Shown in pieces: positions 51,114 through 59,800 of a stretch of 64,000 nucleotides of DNA. A program made the position numbers and the translations under genes. Positions within the stretch are counted from its first letter, which is position 1. Every line of letters starts with the position of its first letter. Location: assembly GCA_046328115.1 (NCBI GenBank), contig JAXLXE010000005.1:186001-250000 (forward strand). Direction: 5' to 3'. This stretch comes from JAXLXE01 sp046328115 (GTDB lineage: Bacteria; Chloroflexota; UBA6077; JACCZL01). The notes below the pieces were generated by a model. That model was not told the origin of the DNA and searched no databases. It saw only the letters and a program-made list of their open reading frames with translations.

Positions 51114-52541
51114 GTGTTTGACCAACGGCCCATACCCCTGGCGCCCACGACGTGGGTGTTGGGCAGGCTGCTGGTGGCAGTGCTGGCGTGGCTGGCGCTG
51201 AGCGCCGTCCATCTGCAGCCGGCGCACGCGGCCACCCGAACGGTGACGACGCTGGAAGATACGTTTGACGGTACCTGCAACGCCGATTGCTCCATCTTTG
51301 ACGCGATCACGGCGGCCGCACCGGGTGACACCATCGCGTTTCAGAACGGGCTCGCGGGTACGCTGACGCTGGTGAGCGGCGAGCTACCGATCAACAAGAC
51401 CCTGACGATCGCGGGACCCGGTGCAAAGGTGCTGGCGATCAGTGGCAACAACGCGAGCCGGATCTTCAACGTGGCCGGAGGCGTTGCGCTGACAGTAACG
51501 GATCTGACACTGCGAAACGGCAGGGATGCGCCCGCGACAACGCCGGGTTTGGGTGGGGCAATTCTCAACTTTGGAAGTCTGACGCTGAGCCGCGTGGCCG
51601 TGCGCGACAGCCAGGCGCGCGGCGGCGTCAGCGGCACAGCCGGTCAGAGCGGCAGCGGGGGCGGGCTGGCAAGCGTGGGGAGCAGCAGCCTGTCGCTCAC
51701 GGACGTGGCGTTCGATAACAACGCCGCCGTGGGCGGTGCCGGCTCCGGCGCGGGAGTTGGCACAGGCGGCGCGCTCTCGATCGGCGCGGGCGCCGGCACG
51801 GTGACGATTGATCGGACCACGTTCTCCAACAACCTGGCCCAGGGCGGCAACAGCGACACGGCGGCGAGTGTGGGCGGTGGGCTCGGCGGCGCGATCGACA
51901 GCGTGGCGACGATGACCATCACCAACAGCACCTTCAGCGCCAACGCGGCGCGGGCTGGAACCGCGCCGACGGCGGCCAACGCGGGCGGATCCGGCGGCGC
52001 CATCAGCCTGACGCTGGGCGCACTGGGCTCGGCTACGCTGACAAACGTCACCATCGCCCACAACCTGACCACGGGCGGCGTCTTCAGCAGCGGAGGCGGG
52101 GTGCTGGTCAGCAGCGGAACGGTGTTGTTCAGGAATACGATCGTGGCCCACAACACGCTCAACAGCAACGGTAACAACTGCTCGGGCACCATCGGCGGCG
52201 GCAACAACCTGGAGTTTGGGGCCAACACCTGTCCAGGCGGCGGCGTGTTCAGCCTGGGCAACCCCATCCTGGCCGCGCTGGCGGACAACGGCGGTGTTGG
52301 CATGACGCACGCGCTGCTGCCCGGGAGCGCCGCGATTGACACCGGGAACAACAACGTGTGCCCGGCGGTGGATCAGCGGCTCGCCAGCCGCGCGATTCAC
52401 CGGCCGTGCGACATTGGTGCGTTCGAGCTACCAACACGGGGCGCGCCGGTCACAACCAGCCCCGCTGGTCTGGCGCCCAGCCACCGAGCCGGCCCCGCGC
52501 CGAGCGGGCCAACACCCAGTCGGGCACCTGGCCACCGCTAG
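51114..52541 (+). CDS. secreted CSLREA-like / choice-of-anchor Q beta-helix protein
   Basis: A 475-residue surface protein. A signal peptide (to about residue 40, ending HLQPAHAA) precedes a CSLREA-like element in which the motif is degenerate (CSIFDAI near 58-64). A Gly/Asn/Ser-rich beta-helix follows to about 425, ending with CDIGAFE, the choice-of-anchor-Q motif. The last ~40 residues are Pro/Ala-rich with no visible membrane anchor. It is half the size of the 2004-4532 protein and matches one of that protein's halves. The GTG at 51114 is tentative (weak GAGG upstream); an ATG at 51066 is the alternative. It is divergent from the lipoprotein gene. Confidence 0.85.
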   Translation: MFDQRPIPLAPTTWVLGRLLVAVLAWLALSAVHLQPAHAATRTVTTLEDTFDGTCNADCSIFDAITAAAPGDTIAFQNGLAGTLTLVSGELPINKTLTIAGPGAKVLAISGNNASRIFNVAGGVALTVTDLTLRNGRDAPATTPGLGGAILNFGSLTLSRVAVRDSQARGGVSGTAGQSGSGGGLASVGSSSLSLTDVAFDNNAAVGGAGSGAGVGTGGALSIGAGAGTVTIDRTTFSNNLAQGGNSDTAASVGGGLGGAIDSVATMTITNSTFSANAARAGTAPTAANAGGSGGAISLTLGALGSATLTNVTIAHNLTTGGVFSSGGGVLVSSGTVLFRNTIVAHNTLNSNGNNCSGTIGGGNNLEFGANTCPGGGVFSLGNPILAALADNGGVGMTHALLPGSAAIDTGNNNVCPAVDQRLASRAIHRPCDIGAFELPTRGAPVTTSPAGLAPSHRAGPAPSGPTPSRAPGHR

Positions 52542-52565
52542 GACTGCCAACAGGCGGGGAGCCCG

Positions 52566-52571
52566 TATCAT
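52566..52571 (+). promoter_or_regulatory. -10-like TATCAT close to the MATE start (possible leaderless transcript)
   Basis: TATCAT ends six bases before the GTG at 52578, about the spacing expected when transcription starts at the start codon. No Shine-Dalgarno precedes that GTG. A -35 hexamer is not convincing. Confidence 0.4.
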
Positions 52572-52577
52572 CCCCGG

Positions 52578-53939
52578 GTGGTAGCGCGGCACTTCTCGGC
52601 ACACATTTCTCCACGAACTCGCCGACTGCTGGAGGCCCCCATCCTGCCCACGTTGCTGGGGCTAGCGGCGCCCAACGTGGTGGTCATGATGGTGCAGGCG
52701 GTGGGGAGCGCGGCGGAGCCGTACTTCCTGGGCTATCTGGGCGCGGGGCCGCTAGCCGGGGTGAGCCTGGTCTTTCCGCTGGTGATGCTCATGATCACCA
52801 TGTCCGCCGGCGGCGTGGGCGGCGGAGTCTCGTCAGCCGTGGCGCGGGCGCTGGGCGCGGGTAAGAAGGAGTATGCGGAGGCGATCGCCACACACGCCGT
52901 GGTGATCGGGCTCATCGGGGCGACGGCATTTACGACCGCGCTGCTCCTGGGCGGCCCGTGGCTGTTTGCCGCGTTGGGGGGTGAGGGCGAGGCGCTGGAA
53001 GCGGCGATCACCTATTCCAACATCGTGTTCGCGGGCGCCGTGGGACCGTGGCTATTCAACATGCTGGCCAGCGTGGCGCGGGGCACCGGGAACATGCTGC
53101 TGCCCGCGGTGCTGGGCGTGGCCGGGGTCGTCCTGCTGCTCGTCGTCTCGCCAATCCTGATCTTCGGCCTGGGCCCTGTTCCGGCGCTGGGCGTAGCCGG
53201 CGCGGGTATCGGCACCGTGGTGCCGGTGGGTCTGACCACGCTGGGCCTGCTGGCCTACTTCCAGAGCGGGCACGGCATGGTCCGGCTCCGGGGGACGCCG
53301 CTGCGCCGCGAAACCTTCTGGGAGATCCTGCGCGTGGCCATCCCGGGTGCCATGAACGCGCTGATGACCAACCTCACGGTGGTGCTTCTGACCGGACTCG
53401 TCGGTCCGTTCGGAACGCTGGCGGTGGCCGGCTACGGCATGGGCGCCCGTCTGGAATATCTATTGATCCCACTGATCTTCTCGATCGGCGCGGCGCTGGT
53501 AGCGTTGGTGGGGACCAACGTGGGCGCGGGCCAGATCGCGCGCGCCCGTCAGATCGCCTGGACGGGCGCCCTCGTAGCCGGCTGCTTGACTGAGGTGGTC
53601 GGGCTCACCGCGGCGATCAAGCCTCTGCTCTGGGCATCGCTGTTTTCGGACGACCCGGACGTGCTGGCGGTCAGCGTGGCCTACCTGACCACGGTGGGGC
53701 CGGTCTACGGGTGCTTTGGGATTGGCCTGGCGTTGTACTTCGCCTCGCAGGGCGCCGGGCGTCCGCTGGGACCGCTGGCGGCTGGAGCAACGAGGCTGAC
53801 CACGGCAGCGGCCGGCGGCTGGGTCGTGATCCACGTACTCGGCGCGGGACTGCCCGGCCTGTTCATCGCCATGGCGGCAGCCCTCGTGGCGTATGCCGCG
53901 AGCATGTCGCTGCTGGTGCGGGCGACACGCTGGGGGTAG
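52578..53939 (+). CDS. MATE-family multidrug/solute exporter
   Basis: A 453-residue membrane transporter with about twelve hydrophobic helices in two halves, in the MATE arrangement: PTLLGLAAPNVVVMMVQAVGS near the start of the first half (split here for length), and the VAIPGAMNALMTN stretch at the start of the second. MATE proteins export cationic compounds with H+ or Na+. The GTG start lacks a Shine-Dalgarno but has a TATCAT hexamer six bases upstream. It converges with the 53944-56655 gene, with only four bases between the stop codons. Confidence 0.93.
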   Translation: MVARHFSAHISPRTRRLLEAPILPTLLGLAAPNVVVMMVQAVGSAAEPYFLGYLGAGPLAGVSLVFPLVMLMITMSAGGVGGGVSSAVARALGAGKKEYAEAIATHAVVIGLIGATAFTTALLLGGPWLFAALGGEGEALEAAITYSNIVFAGAVGPWLFNMLASVARGTGNMLLPAVLGVAGVVLLLVVSPILIFGLGPVPALGVAGAGIGTVVPVGLTTLGLLAYFQSGHGMVRLRGTPLRRETFWEILRVAIPGAMNALMTNLTVVLLTGLVGPFGTLAVAGYGMGARLEYLLIPLIFSIGAALVALVGTNVGAGQIARARQIAWTGALVAGCLTEVVGLTAAIKPLLWASLFSDDPDVLAVSVAYLTTVGPVYGCFGIGLALYFASQGAGRPLGPLAAGATRLTTAAAGGWVVIHVLGAGLPGLFIAMAAALVAYAASMSLLVRATRWG

Positions 53940-53943
53940 CGGC

Positions 53944-56655
53944 TCAGCGCACCCGTCTGGCGGTGAGGCGATCGGCGTAGAAGAGCGCTTCATGCTCCTT
54001 CCAGCCGTCCACCTCGACATAATCACCAACGTGAACCGTGTCACAGCCGTCGCGACAGAGCAGGACGATCGTCACGAGCCCGTCGCGGTTCGCAATCGTG
54101 ACGATTGTCGGCTGGGCCGCCGTGTCCACGGCCAGGGCGTTGCCCTCTGCCCGCTCGTCCTCTTGAGAGCCTCTGTTCGTCCGCGCGCGCTGGAGCTTCC
54201 CCTGCTCCGTGAGCCGGCGGACGTTGGGCTCACCAGGATCGAACACACTGGAATCCGCGGGCGGCGCGGGCTGGCTGGGGTTGCCCGGATTTCCGGGGGT
54301 GCCGGACGCAACGTCGTTGTCCAGGTTGGTCACCTGGACATCACTGGGATCCTGGCCGTTGAAGCGGGCGTCCGCACTGGCCGCGGCCGACGTGATGATC
54401 GTGTAAGCGATGCTTCCATCCACAACGGCGTCATCCACCCCGGTAATCGTGACTACCTGAGCCACCAGACCGTTCGCGGGTGTGAACACCAGTTGTCCGG
54501 GCGAGACGGTGCCCTCCGCGGGATTCGAGGAGGTCACGTTGATGGTGACGTTGGCAAGCGGAGCCTGGGTAAGCGCCACGGTGAAGGCGGCCTGGCCGCC
54601 GGACTCTGTGGTGGTGAGACCGCCAATTGGGGAGACGCCGATGTTCGACCCTACTGGAGCAACGACCGGCACACAAGCGGAGAACTCTGAGGTGCCGTTC
54701 GTGGGGCTCGTAGCGGTCGCGGTGATGACCCGGCCGAGTGGAATACCGAGCGGTATGGCCAGACCGAAAGCGGCGTTGCCGTTTGCGTCCGTGTTGACCA
54801 CGGTGGAGCCCAGGAGCGTCTCCCCCTCACCGTTCCCCAGCGGATCGCAGGACGGGGAGTGGAAGACCTCGATGCGGAATCCATTGGTGTTGGGCAGGCT
54901 ATTGAGACTTGCGAAGATGGTCGTGCTCGCCCCGTCCGAGACCGCGGATGAGATCACCGGGTAGTTCTGGCGCTGGTTTGAGCCGGCGTCCGGGTCCTTA
55001 TCGTCGTTCGGGTTGACACCGCCGCCCTCGAGCTCGATGCCCAGCGCGCCGTTGCTGGAGATGCGGTTCCCAAGGATGGCAATGCCGTCCTGGGCGGCCG
55101 GCGGGATGGACACCCCAGCACCCGTGTTGAAGGCAATCGTGTTGCCCGTTCCGGGGACGGTGCCGCCGATGCGGCTGTTCGGTCCAAAGTCCACGATGAT
55201 GCCACTGGAGTTAGGGATGGGGAGAGTGCCGGTGGTGTCCGTGCCGATGAGGTTGCCCTCGATGACCGGCGTGGCGCCCACGACGTTGATGCCGGGGCGC
55301 GAGGCGTTGCCGGAGATGAGGTTGCCGTGCCCCCCCGGGCCTCCCACGGCGACGGTGCCGGCGGAGAGGTAGAGACCGAACAAGCCATTCCCCAGGGCGG
55401 AGCTGCCGGCCGCATTGGTGCCCACGCGATTGCCGCGAATCGTGGTGTTATTCGAGCCGGCCTCCACGCTGATGCCGGAGCCGCTGTTGCCAGACACCAG
55501 GTTGCCCTCGTTCACGCCGCCGCCGCCGATAGCAGTGTTGGCCGAGCCGGTGATGTGGATGCCGGTGACGTTGGGTAGAGCGGCGGTGCCGGCAGCGTTT
55601 GTGCCTACGAAATTGTTCTGAATGAGGACACCGGCCGTGTTCTGGACCTGGATGCCGAACGTAGCGCTGGCGGCGACAACGTTCCGACCGTTCGGGCTCC
55701 CGATCACGTTGCCCGCGCCGGCGCCGTTGATGCGGACGCCGCCGTTTGGCCCATTCCCCACGGCGGCGTCGCCAGCAGCGGTGGTGCCCACGAAGTTGCC
55801 TTCGATCCGGTTGTTGGCGGATGCCCCGCTGAGCACCACACCATCGGTGTTGCCGGAGATCACGTTGCCGGCACCGGGCACGGTTCCGCCGAGGGTGAGG
55901 CCGGTCACGGCAGTAAGCTGCACGCCGATCCCGGCGTTGCCGAAGTTGGTCACACCATCGGCGCCGAGGCCCACATAGTTACCGCGAAAGATCGCTCCGG
56001 CCGCGCCACCGTTCACCTGGACGCCGTTACCGAGATTGCCGGAGATCACGTTGCGCTCAGCCGCGGTGGCGCCACCCACCTTCATGCCGCCTGCGCCCTG
56101 GAGATCCAGCCCGATCCCATTGCCCGCGGCTGCGTTGCCGCCGGCGTTGAGACCCACGAAGTTGCCCTCGATCACGGCGTTGAGCACGCCTGCGTCGGAG
56201 GCGATCCCCGCACCCGGCCAGGCCCGGACAGAGAATCCGCGAATCGTGACGTTGCCAGAGGAAATCCGCAGGCCAATCGTCCCGGCCACGGTGCCCGTGC
56301 CGTCCAGCTCCACGTGCGGGTTGGCGCCACACAGCGTGCAGAGCTGGGTCGTAGCGTCCAGCGTCGTCGGTGACAGGATCGGGAGCAAGCCGGAGTTGGG
56401 GTTGATGGTCTTGAGCCCGTCGCCCGGGATGTTGAACTGGATCACGTCCGGGGCAACAGTGCCGGCGGTGCAGTCTCCGTTCACCGAGGAGTTGTTGTTC
56501 GCGGACTGTATCGCCTCACGCAGCGTGCACACGCCGTCCGCGGCAAACGCGTCGCCGGCCGAAGTGACCGTGATAGTCGCGGCGTAGGCAGGGCCGGCAA
56601 TCCACAGCAACGCGAGTCCCGCGGCTACCATCGCAACAAGAAACTGGCGCAGCAT
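53944..56655 (-). CDS. secreted CSLREA beta-helix protein with Calx-beta-like domain
   Basis: A 903-residue surface protein. The signal peptide MLRQFLVAMVAAGLALLW (to about 25, ending AYA) leads to CTLREAI near residue 43, the CSLREA-type motif. About 500 residues of beta-helix follow, with NxISGN-type coils such as GNVISGNTDGV repeated many times, as in parallel beta-helix (NosD-like) proteins. A Calx-beta-like domain (about 680-785, TESGGQAAFTVALTQAP and VTNLDND) comes next, then a short beta domain near the C-terminus (about 835-903). GGGGGAG precedes the ATG. Likely an adhesin or matrix protein. Confidence 0.88.
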   Translation of the reverse strand: MLRQFLVAMVAAGLALLWIAGPAYAATITVTSAGDAFAADGVCTLREAIQSANNNSSVNGDCTAGTVAPDVIQFNIPGDGLKTINPNSGLLPILSPTTLDATTQLCTLCGANPHVELDGTGTVAGTIGLRISSGNVTIRGFSVRAWPGAGIASDAGVLNAVIEGNFVGLNAGGNAAAGNGIGLDLQGAGGMKVGGATAAERNVISGNLGNGVQVNGGAAGAIFRGNYVGLGADGVTNFGNAGIGVQLTAVTGLTLGGTVPGAGNVISGNTDGVVLSGASANNRIEGNFVGTTAAGDAAVGNGPNGGVRINGAGAGNVIGSPNGRNVVAASATFGIQVQNTAGVLIQNNFVGTNAAGTAALPNVTGIHITGSANTAIGGGGVNEGNLVSGNSGSGISVEAGSNNTTIRGNRVGTNAAGSSALGNGLFGLYLSAGTVAVGGPGGHGNLISGNASRPGINVVGATPVIEGNLIGTDTTGTLPIPNSSGIIVDFGPNSRIGGTVPGTGNTIAFNTGAGVSIPPAAQDGIAILGNRISSNGALGIELEGGGVNPNDDKDPDAGSNQRQNYPVISSAVSDGASTTIFASLNSLPNTNGFRIEVFHSPSCDPLGNGEGETLLGSTVVNTDANGNAAFGLAIPLGIPLGRVITATATSPTNGTSEFSACVPVVAPVGSNIGVSPIGGLTTTESGGQAAFTVALTQAPLANVTINVTSSNPAEGTVSPGQLVFTPANGLVAQVVTITGVDDAVVDGSIAYTIITSAAASADARFNGQDPSDVQVTNLDNDVASGTPGNPGNPSQPAPPADSSVFDPGEPNVRRLTEQGKLQRARTNRGSQEDERAEGNALAVDTAAQPTIVTIANRDGLVTIVLLCRDGCDTVHVGDYVEVDGWKEHEALFYADRLTARRVR

Positions 56656-56689
56656 CCTGCTCCCCCAGGATCAGAGCTTCCGTCGGCCG

Positions 56690-56695
56690 AGTATA
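56690..56695 (-). promoter_or_regulatory. -10-like TATACT upstream of the Calx-beta gene
   Basis: On the minus strand TATACT lies 35 bases ahead of the ATG at 56655, differing from the consensus -10 by one base. No matching -35 hexamer was seen at 16-18 bases. Confidence 0.35.
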
Positions 56696-56834
56696 GCAGC
56701 GACCTCCGGAGGCGCCCGCCGGCGATCCCGGTCGCAATTGGGGATGCGCGAGTCGCTTGAAATTACCAGCGAGATGCACGTAGACTGCCCAAATTTCGCA
56801 AAACGCGCGGAGTTTCGGGCCATCTTTCAACGCC

Positions 56835-59800
56835 GTGTCGCGTAGTAGCTTCCCCGCTGCGTTGCTCCGCTGGGCCGGCGTGATCGCGCTGATCGGCCTG
56901 GCGATTCCGGCCGCCCCAGCCGCCTCCCAGACGCCGTTTGAGCAAGGCGTCCTGGCGGGCGTCAACGGTGAAGTGGTCGTCGTCTTCAGCGACGGCAGCG
57001 CCGTCCAGCCGGCCACACCTGGCGTGGCACTGGGCACGGGGGATCGCGTGGCCACGATCGGCGCGGCCGGCGCAACGGTGGCGCTGGCGGGCGGGGTGGA
57101 GCTTGAGCTGGGCGGGGACACGACGCTCCAGATCCTGACGCATCAGACGGGCGCCGCGGTGCAAGTGGAGATCGCCCAGGGGTCGGTCATCGCCCGCCTG
57201 CGCGGTGCGCTGATCGGCGGTGCGCTGGAGATGCTGGCGGGGAGCGTGCTGGTGCTGGCGAAGTCCGGCACCGTGGTGGGGCTGCTGACGCTGGAGGCGG
57301 CGGCGTTTGCCCAGAGCGCGGCGGAGGGGGGCAAGGAGGCCCAGCTCATCGACCGTGGCCTGGGCCTCAGCGACCGCGCTGAGGCTCTGAAGACGGCGCG
57401 AACGATCGCCAACGGCACCTCTTTAACAGCCGTGGGAGCGGGCTCGCCCAAGCAGCCGCCCCTGGACGTGATCGGCGGGGAGCTTGGGCCTGCCGCGGAC
57501 AACCCCAGCGAGCTCCTACGGGCGAGCCAGGAAGCGGTGGCGGACGCGCTGCCGGGCGGGACCAGCGACGGCATCAGGCCGGCTGGCAGCGTCACGGGCA
57601 GCCGCCCGCGGGACCCAGAAAAGGACAAGGAGCGCAAGCCGAGGCCGGCCGGCGTGGGTGACTCAGACAGCTCCAAGGAGCTCTTGGATCTGGGCGACCA
57701 CCCGCCAAACGACAACTTCTCGGACGCCCGCGATCTCTCCCTCTACACGCGGACCACGGGCACCTTCACCAACGCCACGCGCGAGACGTTCGAGCCGCTC
57801 TCCCGCTGCGGCGGCGACGGCGGCACCGTCTGGTTCAAGGTGCGCCCGGCGCAGACGGGCACGTTCGGCCTGTTCTTCCAGCTCAGCGGCTACCGCCCAG
57901 TCTTCACGGTCTACTCAGGCAGCCGCCTGCGCGACCTCAAGCCGCTCGGCTGCGGCACCTCGCTCAGCTTCCACGCGGACGCGGGGCAGACCTACTACGT
58001 CCAGGTGGCGCGGTATACGCGGCCGGCGGCCGGCGTCAGCCCCGCCGCCACAACCGGGCCGGACTCTCCAATCGACCGGGGCGAATTTGACCTGCGTCTT
58101 ACGTTCGCCGGCGCCGGCCCGGCCAACGACGCCTTCGCCAGTGCCTTCCCGCTCACCGCTCCCGGCTTCGCCACCGGCTCGCTCAAGAACGCCTCCGTAG
58201 AGCCCAACGAGCCCGCGCGGTGCGACGCTAATGACGGCAGCGTCTGGTACGTGTTGGTGGCGCCCTCTTCTGGCACGCTGTCGGTGACGGCTCGTTTCGG
58301 GAGCAACCAGCCGGACACACTCTCGGTGTTCACGGGACCCTCGCTCGGCGCGCTGACACAGCTTGGGTGCGATACGGAGCGCGTCACGGCGTCCGTGACG
58401 GCTGGCCAGGCCTACTACGTCCGCGCCAGCGGGTCGCGATCCTCGGAGTCGCCCTTTACGATCACGGCAAGCATGGGAACACCGCCGGCAAACGATGCGT
58501 TTGCAAACGCTGCGCCGCTGGCCGTCCCCGGCACGGCCACGGGCGATACGTTTAGCGCCACGGTGGAATCCGGAGAGCCGGAGCCGGCGTGCTCGGTGCT
58601 CAACGCGACGCTCTGGTACCGGGTCGTAGCGCCATCCACGGGGACGCTACGAGTGAGAGTGAGATCGACGGACACCGATTTCACACCCTCCGTCGCGATC
58701 TTTGAAGGACCAAACGTGCGGGCCCTCCGTGAACTGGCGTGCGGTGGCGGCTCCTTCAGCAGCACGGTTGAGACGTCGGGTCACGTGACTGCCGGAGGGG
58801 TCTACTACGCGCAGGTGGGACGAACGGGGGAGAGCTCTGGGGCGATCACTGTTGAGACGTTCATTGGCCAGGGGCCGCCCAACGACGACTTCGCGACAGC
58901 GTTCCCCATCGGGAACGATGTCAGCGTCGATTCCCCATTCCTGGGAGCCACGATTGAATCGCACGAGCCCACGGACTGTGTGGGTTTCCGCGGCAGCATC
59001 TGGTTCCGGATCACGGCACCACAGACAGGCGCACTCTCGATCTTTACCGGGGGACCGTCCGGCTGGATAGCCGTGTACTCCGGCACCACCCTGGGCAACC
59101 TCAAGGAAGTGGCCTGCGGCATCGGTGGCGTCAACGCGCTCTTGGTGCCAGGCCAGGCGTACTTCGTGCAGATCTCCGGCGTTTGCTGCGGCCCGGAACC
59201 GGTCGCCGTCCGGACGAAGACGCTGGCCCCGCCGATCAACGACAGCTTCGAAGGGGCCTTCCCGATCGGTGTGGGCACACCCCTCAGCGGGGATACGCGC
59301 AGCGCAACGCGCCAACTGGACGAGCCTGGCGAGTGCATCGCTGATCCAACAGTCTGGTACAAGCTGGTGGCGCCGACTTCTGGCACTCTGGTGATCACGC
59401 TCCAGGGCGACGGTCAAGCCTTCCCGCGAGGTGGGCTGTTTGTGGGCAGCGCGGTTGGCAACCTGGATCCCCTCGGCTGCGGAACGTCCCTCTCATCGTT
59501 CCGCCGCGAGATTCGCGAGTCCGTGACGGCTGGAGTTCTCTACTACATCCAGGCTACCGCTGGGAACGGAACGTTCAGCGGCACGTCACGTATGGAAGTC
59601 GGTCCGCCAAATGATGACTTCTCAACACCCTCGCCTATCACCGTTCCCGGATCATTCGCTGGCGACACGAAGCCGGCTACGAGCGAGTTTCACGAGCCAA
59701 ACAACTGTGCCAGCGGAGACACGCTGTGGTACCGCTTCGTGGCGCCCTCCAGCGGTACGCTAGAGATCACGCTGGGCCAGGTGGGCACCTCTCGCCCACG

